45,053 nt of DNA, taken from assembly GCA_964541305.1 (NCBI GenBank), contig CAZIPE010000008.1, positions 1-45,053 on the forward strand, written 5' to 3'. A program made the translations under genes and the position numbers. Positions within the stretch are counted from its first letter, which is position 1. Each line of letters begins with the position of its first letter. Below are positions 16,562-25,381 of the stretch, piece after piece. The DNA is from CAZIPE01 sp964541305 (GTDB lineage: Bacteria > Patescibacteriota > Saccharimonadia > Saccharimonadales > UBA7683). The notes beneath the pieces are model-generated. The model had not been told where the DNA came from, searched no databases, and worked only from the letters and a program-made list of their open reading frames with translations.

Positions 16562-18352
16562 CTACGAGTGAACAATCACTTTTGTACCCACTGGTGCCCA
16601 GTTGTATACCCACTGTGCATCAGCATTTGTCATGTTGACACAACCATGGGAAGCAGGTGCGCCAAAAACCTTTCTCCAGTACGCACCGTGGAGAGCGTAA
16701 TCTTGATAAAAGTAACTTACCCATTCAACATTTGGAAGATTGTAGTAGCTTCCATCTGCTTTCGAACCGCCTTGCATGGTTTGCACCCGTACTCTCAGCC
16801 AAATTGCATACTCACCAACAGGCGTCTCGTATCCGGCCATACCACTCGCAATCAGGAAGTTTTTTACCGGTGTTGCTCCTTCATATGCTGTGGTACGTTG
16901 TTCACTCAAATCAACCTCTATCCATTTATCGTAACCCTTCATGTTCACCGTCTTAAACTTAGCTGTCTTGATACTCATATCGAGCGTGATATCTTGCTTT
17001 TCGATCACTGCTTGAGTAATTTGCTTGGCGAGGTCTTCTGCTCCAGAAAGTTCAGTCCCATCACGTCCTTGCTGGAGTACCATTTCTTTGCCAGTTTTTT
17101 TATCTTTAATCACTTTTTTGTCCTGAGGGGCTGAAGATACAAGCTGACCGATTGAACCAACGTAGCTCTGAACTTTTGCTGAATCAACTATCAGCTTTAC
17201 CGAGCCATCCTTTTGAGGTGTTGGTGTAATCCAAGCGGCAATATCTGAAGGCAGAGCTTGATATGTTCCTGCGGTACCCTGTAAAACAATGGTACGGGTG
17301 ATGACTGTATTGGCCGGTTCGATGAGTGGCTCAAGTTTTTCGCGCGTGATTCGAGCAGGCTTCTTTGTAGTAGTTACCCTAACTGAAACGTTAGATAAGT
17401 TTTCGCTTGAGCCGGCGAGCGCCTCCTGTATGGGCGTTGAATCAGGCCCCTTGCCATCGCTGTGTTTGGTAATCTCAAATTTCTGGGTTGCCTGGTTAAA
17501 CTCAAGACGTGCATCTTTACCTGGTTGAGTCAATTTGGGTAATTTACTCTCTAAATACTGGCTTAGCAGTGTGTTATTTATTGTTATCTGGGCTGGAACG
17601 TTTTCTTTTCTCCAAAAGGTAAACCTACTGAGTGCATCACCCCGCTTTGCCGCAACAGCGTTTTCAACCGTTTTATCAATATCTACCTCGTAGCCAATCT
17701 CCTTAAGCGAGGGCGTAAGCTTCTTATCACCACTCTCAAGCGTTACCTTAAACTCGTTCAGTTGCTGGGTAAGTTGTGCCTTGAGTTCCTCTGGATTTTT
17801 TGCCCCACTACCCACCCCTGCGACTGAAACATTCGGGAGCACCTTTCCTTTATACATTTGGCTAAAGCCACCCACGACAAAAATAAGTAGTGTTAGCACA
17901 AGCCCAGTGGCAATAAGAGCGGGTTGCCACCACTTTTTGACCACAGGTGTTTGTTTTGTAGCCTTTGGTGGCTTTACTACTTTGGCTAACTTCTTCTTGC
18001 TTTTGCTTCGTCGCTTACTGTGAGTATTTGCTGAAACCGAAATATGCGTCGCCGGGATACTCGCAATTGGACCCGTAGCGCCCGATTCAACAACAGGTTC
18101 TTCTGCTACGTCTGCTTGAGACTCGTCTTGCGTTTGAGTATCTAACGGCTCTTCCAGCTCAGATGATACAGCTTCATTTTCATTTGCCACCTTTGGAGCA
18201 TCTTCCGATTCTGGCGTCGTATTTACTGGCTCTTCGACCTTTTCCACTTCTTGATTTACCGCCACCTCGGAAGTTTCAGCAACCTCAGCATCAGCCAGTT
18301 GTTCTTCAACAGGTAATTCAGATGAATCAGTTGTTTTCTTCTTATCTCCCAT
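16562..18352 (-). CDS. L,D-transpeptidase (YkuD) with PG-binding domain
   Basis: A 596-residue envelope enzyme. It has an acidic Glu/Val-rich cytoplasmic N-terminus (about 1-105), a basic stretch (about 112-140), a membrane anchor (about 146-168), a region resembling the YoaR-type putative peptidoglycan-binding domain (about 175-460), and a C-terminal YkuD domain with the catalytic signature H...SHGCVNM (Cys and upstream HGAYW His visible near the C-terminus). YkuD enzymes make 3-3 crosslinks in peptidoglycan or attach proteins to it. The catalytic domain appears intact. Lies upstream of the PEGA-like protein. Confidence 0.92.
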   Translation of the reverse strand: MGDKKKTTDSSELPVEEQLADAEVAETSEVAVNQEVEKVEEPVNTTPESEDAPKVANENEAVSSELEEPLDTQTQDESQADVAEEPVVESGATGPIASIPATHISVSANTHSKRRSKSKKKLAKVVKPPKATKQTPVVKKWWQPALIATGLVLTLLIFVVGGFSQMYKGKVLPNVSVAGVGSGAKNPEELKAQLTQQLNEFKVTLESGDKKLTPSLKEIGYEVDIDKTVENAVAAKRGDALSRFTFWRKENVPAQITINNTLLSQYLESKLPKLTQPGKDARLEFNQATQKFEITKHSDGKGPDSTPIQEALAGSSENLSNVSVRVTTTKKPARITREKLEPLIEPANTVITRTIVLQGTAGTYQALPSDIAAWITPTPQKDGSVKLIVDSAKVQSYVGSIGQLVSSAPQDKKVIKDKKTGKEMVLQQGRDGTELSGAEDLAKQITQAVIEKQDITLDMSIKTAKFKTVNMKGYDKWIEVDLSEQRTTAYEGATPVKNFLIASGMAGYETPVGEYAIWLRVRVQTMQGGSKADGSYYNLPNVEWVSYFYQDYALHGAYWRKVFGAPASHGCVNMTNADAQWVYNWAPVGTKVIVHS

Positions 18353-18445
18353 TGCTCATAGCCTTGTTTGTTCTCGTACCTCGTAACTGCTGTTAAGTGT
18401 ACCGCCTTATGCTTAGTTTTACAACAATGAGAACGGCCAGACGAG

Positions 18446-19771
18446 CTACGGGGTAAGTCGGTTGATATCGCGCGGGAAGAGGGTAGCTTCTTTCACATTG
18501 TTGAGATTAAAAAGTTTTTCAACTAAACGCTCAAGGCCAAGACCAAAGCCTCCGTGTGGTGGCATACCGTATTTAAAGGCGCTGATGTATGCAGAGAAAC
18601 CAGGGTCTTCTGGGTTGCCGCCCATGACTTTTAGTTGAGCCACGAGTTGATCATAGTTGTGCTGACGCATGCTGAGGGTGGTTATCTCTACCCCCTTAAA
18701 AAGTAAATCAGCTCGTTCGGCGACATCTGGGTTTTCAGCGCTAGCCTTGTGGTAAAACTTGAAAGTCTTGTCTTTTGCCGACCAACCCACAACGAACACT
18801 GCGTCGCTATTTTTATTCTTTTTAGCCCATTCGCAGATCCATTTTTCTTCTGATGGGGCTAAATCACCCTCTTCTCGATGATCTTCTTGAGTTGCCTTAA
18901 AGAACATCTCGTGAATTTCGTCAATAGCGATGCGAGGTATTTCCTCTGGAGTTGATGGTAATTTACTCTTCGTAACGTTCCACTTCTTAAAATGTGGTTC
19001 GCATTTATCCCAAGATTCATTGACAACATGAATGAGCAGTCCACTAACCGTATTGATAAGTTGATTAAAGTCTACAAACCCCATTTCTGCATCAACGGTA
19101 AGAAATTCGGACATATGACGAGTAGTTGCACTCGGTTCAGCACGATACGTTGAGCCAATCTCAAATACCCTTTCAAACACACCAACCATTATTTGCTTAT
19201 AGAACTGGGCCGATTGAGCAAGCGTAGCAGTTTTACCAAAATAATCTACTCTGAAAACTTCTGCACCTCCCTCGGTAGGTTCAGCTAAAAGTTTTGGTGT
19301 GTGTATCTCGGTGAATTCATTTGTGGCAAAATAATCACGTATCGAGCGAGCAACTTCGGCCTTTGTTTTAAAAAGAGCTTGTTCTTGCAAATTACGCAGA
19401 CCAATTACTCTATTATCAAACAATGTCTCCAGGTGCTCAGATTTATGACTAAGTGGTTTATCAATTTCAATTGGGGGCTCATCTGTTACTGGCGTAATAA
19501 CCTCGAGAGTTGGCTCGTGGAGTTCTGCGCCACCAGGTGCTCGTTCATCTTCAAATACACTACCGGTGACCGAGAGTACTGTTCCGATTTGGAGACCACG
19601 GAGTTTTTCCACTTCGTTTTTATCTTCTACTAATACTTGAATAAGGCCACTACGATCTCTCACATTAATAAAGGTAAGTCCGCCGAGAAGGCGTTTTTTG
19701 TGAAGCCAACCAGAAATGGTGACCTGCGAACCTTTGTATTCTTTAACATTTTGGGCTAAAACTCTACTCAT
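18446..19771 (-). CDS. aspS: aspartate--tRNA ligase, archaeal type (likely non-discriminating)
   Basis: A class II aminoacyl-tRNA synthetase of 441 residues: N-terminal OB anticodon-binding domain (about 1-100; SGWLHKKRLLGGLTFINVRDRSG), then the catalytic core with motif 1, motif 2 (FEIGSTYRAEPSATTRHMSEF) and motif 3 (GFGLGLERL), ending FPRDINRLTP. The length and absence of the bacterial GAD insertion mark it as archaeal-type AspRS, which often also charges tRNA-Asn and then relies on GatCAB. Whether this one discriminates is not tested. A TATAAT box (19785-19780) ends 8 nt before the ATG, with no Shine-Dalgarno. Confidence 0.93.
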   Translation of the reverse strand: MSRVLAQNVKEYKGSQVTISGWLHKKRLLGGLTFINVRDRSGLIQVLVEDKNEVEKLRGLQIGTVLSVTGSVFEDERAPGGAELHEPTLEVITPVTDEPPIEIDKPLSHKSEHLETLFDNRVIGLRNLQEQALFKTKAEVARSIRDYFATNEFTEIHTPKLLAEPTEGGAEVFRVDYFGKTATLAQSAQFYKQIMVGVFERVFEIGSTYRAEPSATTRHMSEFLTVDAEMGFVDFNQLINTVSGLLIHVVNESWDKCEPHFKKWNVTKSKLPSTPEEIPRIAIDEIHEMFFKATQEDHREEGDLAPSEEKWICEWAKKNKNSDAVFVVGWSAKDKTFKFYHKASAENPDVAERADLLFKGVEITTLSMRQHNYDQLVAQLKVMGGNPEDPGFSAYISAFKYGMPPHGGFGLGLERLVEKLFNLNNVKEATLFPRDINRLTP

Positions 19772-19836
19772 AAGAGGTAATTATACAACAAATTAACTAT
19801 GGAGTATATTGACTAGCGCGAACGGTCGGGTAATTG

Positions 19837-20391
19837 CTACTTGGTTTCTCTAGTTATTGAGTGTACTTGCAAATTCTCTTTTGCGTTTGTTGACGAATGT
19901 AAGTACCTTACTCCTATTCTCCTGCCGGGTACTTGTGTTCCAGTAACATTTAGACACGCCGCACTGCGGCCTGTATAGAGCCTCCACTCGCTTGGATAGA
20001 GGTAGGACGAACTGCCGATTACAACATTACTAGCACTGAGGGCTTCAATTCTGACCTTATGATTATCTCCACTTACTTCAGCGCAGTATTTATACTCAAT
20101 TGGGTACGTACTGTTTATATAGGCGAATCCGTTAGCATCCTTGCCCGGCTCCCACCACGATCTGCCATCTGATTTTTTTACAAGGCTACCAGAACTCATA
20201 TCTTGAAACTGAGTGGCAGACCATGTGTTCAGCACTCCTGCATTTGCAATATTTTTGTATGTTATATATCCACCAACTAATCCTGCTACTACAAATACCG
20301 CGATTACTAGCTTAATGTTGAGCTTGTTTGTCTTTACAGTAGTTTTTCTATTTACTTTTGACTTGCTTTTTGTTGATCGGGACTGAGCCAT
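19837..20391 (-). CDS. membrane-anchored small secreted protein
   Basis: No function recognised. The 184-residue protein has a Lys/Ser/Thr-rich N-terminus (1-27), a membrane segment with VAGLVGGYITY (about 28-47), and an extracellular beta-rich domain of about 130 residues with two Cys (KYCAEV, AACLNV) likely forming a disulfide. Domain layout matches the protein at 5207-6178. Lies between aspS and the O-antigen-ligase-like fusion. Confidence 0.75.
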   Translation of the reverse strand: MAQSRSTKSKSKVNRKTTVKTNKLNIKLVIAVFVVAGLVGGYITYKNIANAGVLNTWSATQFQDMSSGSLVKKSDGRSWWEPGKDANGFAYINSTYPIEYKYCAEVSGDNHKVRIEALSASNVVIGSSSYLYPSEWRLYTGRSAACLNVTGTQVPGRRIGVRYLHSSTNAKENLQVHSITRETK

Positions 20392-20457
20392 TGATATATC
20401 CTTATTGATTAATTTGTTTGAGCTAATTTAAGTATATACACTTTGAAAAAAATGCAC

Positions 20458-22293
20458 CTAATTAAGCAGCTGGTAAGTTTTTTGCAAAGTTGCCTGCGGA
20501 TCAATGTAATTATACTCATCCAGAAAGGCGTCACTCCTGCTTCGTATCGCAAAAAGTTGACTTACGTCAAAATGTAGGTGCGAAGGTGCACCTTGCGCGC
20601 ACTTATCGGAACCTACTCGACCAATTGGGTCACCAGTCGCAACGAAAGTCTTTGGTTTAACAGTAATACTATTTGGCATGAGGTGTGAATATAAGTAGAC
20701 CAAACCATCTTCACCCCTGATATATACTGTAGGGAACTGATTTATGCTATCACAACCTCTATCGCTCACTTCCAATACAAGACCTGCTTTTGCGGCAACC
20801 ACGCTTGTACCCTCAGGTACAAATATGTCCACGGCAGGATACCCAGAATGCTTGCTAGTATCTGCTTCACTATCCCAACGAGACACCAGAATTTCATTAA
20901 CGCTTCTTTGAGTTACGCCAGTATTTATGATTTCTTTAGTAGTTGCGAGCGGAAAAGTAAAATCGTATTTAATTCTTTCGCTAGCTGTTCTCTGGCTTAG
21001 CTTAAGGCTTGAAAGTACTGTAGTTGAGACCGCAAGTCCGGTGAGAATTAGTGAAATCAATAGTAGTATGGGTAGCTTTAGCTTTATATTTTGAGCTCTA
21101 TTGTGATGATGGGCCTCTGTCTGATGTGCATACTGATAATTTATAATGCACACACTAAGCCAAAATAATACATCTACTTCAAAAAATGTGACTGTCAGTA
21201 ACTTCTGCAGTAGCAAGAACAAAAACAGCGCTATTGGCAAGTAACTATCTTTATTTTTGCTAATCTTGATTGCAGCATAACTTGTGAGTAGTATAATCAA
21301 CACATAGAACACACCAGGAAGCCAGCCGTATTGCAGGAGTATGTCCGCTAATATATTATGTGAACTTTCTATAAAATATCCTTCGTCATAGGTTTTACTA
21401 ATATCTGCAGGTAGCTCAAAATATTTATTGAAAACTGTGGATATTGAATTAGCTCCATAGCCCCAAACTGGCATTATTTCTGTTAGCTTGAAGCTTTGCT
21501 CTAATAAATTGTATCTGTATGAGAAGCCAAACTTTAAATCACCTTGATCTGTAACTCTACCAGAAGATGGAGTAAATAAGCAGAGGAGTAATACCACTAG
21601 TGCTACGACTATAGTACTATCTCTGTACTGTATGTTTTTACCACCAGAACGGATCGCTTTATGACTGTGTAATTCAATCAATCCCTTCACCGCAAGGATT
21701 ATAAATATTGGTAGAATTACAGCTCGCGTGCCAGTCAAGGTAAGTGTGGCAATTATCAGAAAAAGTGAAGCTGTTGAAATAGCGGTTTTCCTATGGTAGT
21801 TTGTAAAAACACCCACAAGCACACCCGCACCTAGTAAAATTGCGAGTAGGTTAGATTGGTTGACCACACCCGTCAGTCTATCGCCGTTGAATATCGTGCC
21901 AATATTTATCAATAACGAAGCTAAAGCAAGGACAGCCATCATCCTCATGAATGCGTCTACATGACGCTCTTTCAGCTTTACTGGTCCTAGTAGTGATGCG
22001 CAAATTACTGCCAGAATAACGCCTAGTCCATCACCGAAAAAAGAATTCAATAGTGTGGTCTCGCTCAAAAATGCGCTCAAAACAAGCGAGGCCACGAATA
22101 ACCCTATGAGTAGTTCGTACACCGCTAGTTTTCTCCTTTCAAGAGTCTTCAGTGCGAGCAGTACAAGTGAAATCACCAGCGTGATTGAGATAATGAAGGG
22201 CATAGCTATGCTCACAATGGGTACACTACGAGGCAAGAATATGGTGCACAATAGAATATAAATTGGCAGCATATTAAGCTCTGATTCGGCCAC
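20458..22293 (-). CDS. O-antigen-ligase/polymerase-like membrane protein fused to an M23 metallopeptidase domain
   Basis: A 611-residue fusion. The first about 430 residues are polytopic, with Wzy/WaaL features: LTLTGTRAVILPI and a periplasmic stretch with GYGANSIST followed by ESSHNILADILLQYGWLPG. After the last membrane segment (about 407-430) comes an M23/LytM-like domain with zinc ligands in HSGYPAVD (H482, D489) and SHLHFD (HxH about 572-574), plus YSHL. It would couple a glycan ligase or polymerase to a peptidoglycan endopeptidase or a glycan-binding module facing outside. Start uncertain: GTG at 22293 or ATG at 22272 (MLPIYIL). Confidence 0.82.
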   Translation of the reverse strand: MAESELNMLPIYILLCTIFLPRSVPIVSIAMPFIISITLVISLVLLALKTLERRKLAVYELLIGLFVASLVLSAFLSETTLLNSFFGDGLGVILAVICASLLGPVKLKERHVDAFMRMMAVLALASLLINIGTIFNGDRLTGVVNQSNLLAILLGAGVLVGVFTNYHRKTAISTASLFLIIATLTLTGTRAVILPIFIILAVKGLIELHSHKAIRSGGKNIQYRDSTIVVALVVLLLCLFTPSSGRVTDQGDLKFGFSYRYNLLEQSFKLTEIMPVWGYGANSISTVFNKYFELPADISKTYDEGYFIESSHNILADILLQYGWLPGVFYVLIILLTSYAAIKISKNKDSYLPIALFLFLLLQKLLTVTFFEVDVLFWLSVCIINYQYAHQTEAHHHNRAQNIKLKLPILLLISLILTGLAVSTTVLSSLKLSQRTASERIKYDFTFPLATTKEIINTGVTQRSVNEILVSRWDSEADTSKHSGYPAVDIFVPEGTSVVAAKAGLVLEVSDRGCDSINQFPTVYIRGEDGLVYLYSHLMPNSITVKPKTFVATGDPIGRVGSDKCAQGAPSHLHFDVSQLFAIRSRSDAFLDEYNYIDPQATLQKTYQLLN

Positions 22294-22372
22294 ATATTTT
22301 TGTATCTTATTTATTTTTTCTTTGAATCTATTGATGACATACTCTAGTCTTATTAACTACTACCCTGACTTG

Positions 22373-23299
22373 CTATTTTATCGATATCGTATATTTTAGT
22401 AAATCTGCAACTGTAATTATGCCAGCAAATTCGAGATCGTCATTCTCAACCAGTAGCATGTACTGCTTCGCCTGTAGGAACATGTGTGCCACCTCAAGAA
22501 GTAGCATGTCATCAGGCACCCACACCACCTCTTCACTCATAATGTCGCCAACTTTTGCGTAGTGTTTAGCGCTTGATATGTCTGCAACTTGTTTGAGACT
22601 CAGCATTCCCACCACCCCATCTTTTTTACCAATTACCGGGAAGTACCCATGTCCACTTTTTTCTAAATCTGCGAGAACAATGGGTCCTAGGGTGGAGCTC
22701 GGCGCAACATGCGTAACTTTTCGGGCGGGCGTCATAATGTCTTTTGCTTTTTTATCTGGCAACTCCAAGATAAGCTGCAAACGTTCTTTTTGTTCTGTTG
22801 AAAGTGATACTACATTCATTCGACCAATTGCGTCTGAGAGTTCTGATACCGACTGAGGAACCAATATCTGCGATTTTACCGGAGTACCAACTAGCCACCA
22901 CAGTGGAGTAAGTTTTGTGGCTGTCGTTAACACCACCTCAAGTGTAGATTCAAATAACCTATGGGCACGTTCTTGGACGAACTCACTTCGTACTACAACA
23001 CATACTAAAATCGCGAGCAGTAATCCATAGAGTACCCCGAGTGCAGATGGCGTGATTAAATACGATAAAATACCGATACTTGCCGCAAAGGCTATGACAA
23101 GTTCTATCTGTTGAAGACGTTTGACTTGTGGCAATTTTTTATGGAGTTCGCGTCTCACTTTTCTATTGCCCTCAGGCATATCTTCTAGGAGTTGTTTGAG
23201 CTGAAAATCGGTTACTTCGTAATACTTCAGATTCACTGCACCAATAAGCACCATAAACAGCTGATCAAAAAGCAGCACTATCCATAAAAACGTTCTCAT
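22373..23299 (-). CDS. CNNM/CorC-like membrane protein with CBS pair
   Basis: A 308-residue protein. The N-terminal membrane region (segments about 3-23, 63-80, 85-105, with a basic cytoplasmic loop between) resembles a DUF21/CNNM module. The second half holds two CBS domains (about 190-245 and 255-305) with DIMTPARKVTHVAP and DIMSEEVVWVPDD openings. CNNM proteins transport or regulate Mg2+/Co2+. The membrane part is short and diverged, so function is only tentative. It lies back to back with the dsbA-mgtE operon, which carries an Mg2+ transporter. Confidence 0.75.
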   Translation of the reverse strand: MRTFLWIVLLFDQLFMVLIGAVNLKYYEVTDFQLKQLLEDMPEGNRKVRRELHKKLPQVKRLQQIELVIAFAASIGILSYLITPSALGVLYGLLLAILVCVVVRSEFVQERAHRLFESTLEVVLTTATKLTPLWWLVGTPVKSQILVPQSVSELSDAIGRMNVVSLSTEQKERLQLILELPDKKAKDIMTPARKVTHVAPSSTLGPIVLADLEKSGHGYFPVIGKKDGVVGMLSLKQVADISSAKHYAKVGDIMSEEVVWVPDDMLLLEVAHMFLQAKQYMLLVENDDLEFAGIITVADLLKYTISIK

Positions 23300-23380
23300 A
23301 ATGCCTTTAGTCTACCGCTGTTGAGCAAAAAATGAAATGTTTACGCTTATCACGCATGTCGCAGTGCACCACCAGATATG

Positions 23381-23396
23381 GTAGTATTGATACTAC
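23381..23396 (+). promoter_or_regulatory. inverted repeat upstream of the DsbA-like gene
   Basis: GTAGTAT-TG-ATACTAC, two perfect 7-bp arms, ends 5 nt before the AAGGAG ribosome binding site of the DsbA-like gene. It could be an operator or part of the promoter (TAGTAT resembles a -10). No matching copy was noticed elsewhere. Confidence 0.45.
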
Positions 23397-23411
23397 AAAA
23401 GGAGATGAATA

Positions 23412-24062
23412 ATGAAGAGATTTTGGATAATTCTTGGTGTGGTAGTTGCAGGATTGGCGCTCCTATTTGTTTTCAATAAGCCCGCTGAAAATAATAAAGA
23501 CACGTTTACTGGAGATGCGAAAAAAATTCAAGCTGATGATCATGTCGTTAAAGCTCCGAAGGAGAAGGTCGTATTAATTGAATACGCGGATTTTCAATGC
23601 CCTTCATGTGCCGCGGTTTACCCCATACTCAAAGAGTTAAAAGTTAAATACAAGGAAAATGTCACTTTTGTTTTTAGACATTTGCCGCTTATACAAATCC
23701 ACCCTAATGCATTTGCTGCCGCGCGAGCAGCTGAGGCTGCAAGCAACCAAGACAAATTCTGGGAAATGCATAATCGACTATTTGAGACACAGAACTCGTG
23801 GGGTCAACTTTCCACCAACCAACAAAAGGTGTTTGAATCTTACGCCGAAGATCTTGGGTTAGATATGACTAAATTTAAAGCTGATTATGCGTCTGAAGAA
23901 GTTGCGGCACGCATAAATCGTGACGTTTCCAGCGCAACGCAGTTTGGCGCATCGGGGACACCAACCTTTATTCTCAACGGTAATAAGATTGAGAACCCAC
24001 GCGACAAATCAGGTTATGAGAATCTCATCGATGATGCAATAGCTAAGTCAAAAACACAATAA
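23412..24062 (+). CDS. DsbA-family thiol:disulfide oxidoreductase, membrane-anchored
   Basis: A 216-residue protein with an N-terminal membrane segment (about 4-22), then a thioredoxin-fold domain with an inserted helical region. The active site is CPSC (63-66) and the cis-Pro is in GASGTPTFIL. It resembles BdbD/DsbA-like proteins of Gram-positives and is expected to introduce or exchange disulfides in exported proteins; several secreted domains in this window carry Cys pairs that could be its substrates (inference). AAGGAG lies 8 nt before the ATG. The stop overlaps the mgtE start (TAATG). Confidence 0.9.
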   Translation: MKRFWIILGVVVAGLALLFVFNKPAENNKDTFTGDAKKIQADDHVVKAPKEKVVLIEYADFQCPSCAAVYPILKELKVKYKENVTFVFRHLPLIQIHPNAFAAARAAEAASNQDKFWEMHNRLFETQNSWGQLSTNQQKVFESYAEDLGLDMTKFKADYASEEVAARINRDVSSATQFGASGTPTFILNGNKIENPRDKSGYENLIDDAIAKSKTQ

Positions 24063-25327
24063 TGAAGCTCAGAAAGCCAGTGATTTCAATACGCCCAGTC
24101 GCATTAGCGGATATTCTGTTTACTAAAGATAAGCGAGCGGAAAGATTCTTGTCACTCGGTGTGGACGAGCAAGTTGAAATGTTTGGCTCACTCACGAAAC
24201 ACGTCAAACATGACGTTCTTGCACGAATCTCCGATCCAGATCTGGCTAAGCTGGTTGAAACTATAGAACCCGATGACGCTACGGATCTACTACAACTTCT
24301 CACTCCACACAGGCGCGAAAAGGTACTATTACTTCTCAGCAAGCATATGAAAGAGTCACTATCTACCCTGCTAGAATTTGATGCAGAAACAGCAGCTGGT
24401 CTCATGACACTAGACTATATCCAAACTGAAGATAATAAAAATATTGCTTATGTTGCCAATAAGTTTAAGCATCACGAAAAAGAGACAGGTCGACCACCAG
24501 TGATACTGGTAACGAAAGAGCAAAAATTAATTGGATTCCTTCCAGGATATCAACTCGGTCTTGCTGCTAAAAGTGAGTTAGTGGGCAAATATGTGAAACG
24601 ACTACCTAGCATTTCTTACGCTGCCACGCATGACGAGGTTGTCAGACTTTTTAGTGCTCACCCAAACGGTAAAGTTGCGGTACTAAATGATGCAGGGATT
24701 GTTATTGGAATAATATATTCGGACGATGTTTTGCAATTAATCAAGGAGCAGCCTGATTCTTCATTGTACAATTTTGCTGGAATCAGCTCTGAAGAAAGCG
24801 TAACCGACTCAGCAGGCCTCAAGTTTCATAACCGTTATCGTTGGCTTATTATAAATCTAGCAACGGGCTTCTTGGCGGCTTATACAATAAGTGTTTTTGA
24901 AGCTACACTAGAGCAGTTCGTATTACTCGCCATATATATGCCGATTGTGGCTGGAATGGGCGGAAATGCCGCCACCCAGACTTTAGCAGTGCAGGTGAGG
25001 GGTATCAGTTTGGGACAAATTGAGCTAAAAACAGCCTGGAAAACACTGCGTAGCGAAATCGGCGCAAGCTTACTTCATGGTCTTCTTAGTGGTCTACTTG
25101 TTGGCCTCATTGTTATTATTATCAATAGAGATGTTAAAATTGCACTTATACTAGCCGTGGCTATGGTATTCAATCTGCTCGTTGCAGGATTCTTTGGAAC
25201 ACTCGTACCCCTGATCATGTCTAAGCTAGGGAAAGATCCTGCTGCTTCAGCAACTATATTTATCACCACAGCAACAGATGTTCTCGGTTTTCTTGGCTTT
25301 TTAGGCTTGGCGACACTAGTACTGTAA
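24062..25327 (+). CDS. mgtE: magnesium transporter MgtE
   Basis: 421 residues: MgtE N domain (about 20-125), CBS pair (about 126-245) and five C-terminal membrane helices with the pore signature PIVAGMGGNAATQT (about 295-308) and the conserved VPLI and TATDVLGF segments. It transports Mg2+ across the inner membrane, with the N and CBS domains gating in response to internal Mg2+. Translation is coupled to the DsbA-like gene through a 1-bp overlap. Confidence 0.94.
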   Translation: MKLRKPVISIRPVALADILFTKDKRAERFLSLGVDEQVEMFGSLTKHVKHDVLARISDPDLAKLVETIEPDDATDLLQLLTPHRREKVLLLLSKHMKESLSTLLEFDAETAAGLMTLDYIQTEDNKNIAYVANKFKHHEKETGRPPVILVTKEQKLIGFLPGYQLGLAAKSELVGKYVKRLPSISYAATHDEVVRLFSAHPNGKVAVLNDAGIVIGIIYSDDVLQLIKEQPDSSLYNFAGISSEESVTDSAGLKFHNRYRWLIINLATGFLAAYTISVFEATLEQFVLLAIYMPIVAGMGGNAATQTLAVQVRGISLGQIELKTAWKTLRSEIGASLLHGLLSGLLVGLIVIIINRDVKIALILAVAMVFNLLVAGFFGTLVPLIMSKLGKDPAASATIFITTATDVLGFLGFLGLATLVL

Positions 25328-25381
25328 TCTGTTCATAAACAAAATGTTTCATCTGTGTCATAATAAAGAAAGATAACGCAT

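Noticed and set aside
16568..17134. 188-codon plus-strand frame over the YkuD domain
   Set aside because: Antisense to the catalytic SHGCVN region; His/Cys/Leu-rich composition is a mirror artefact.
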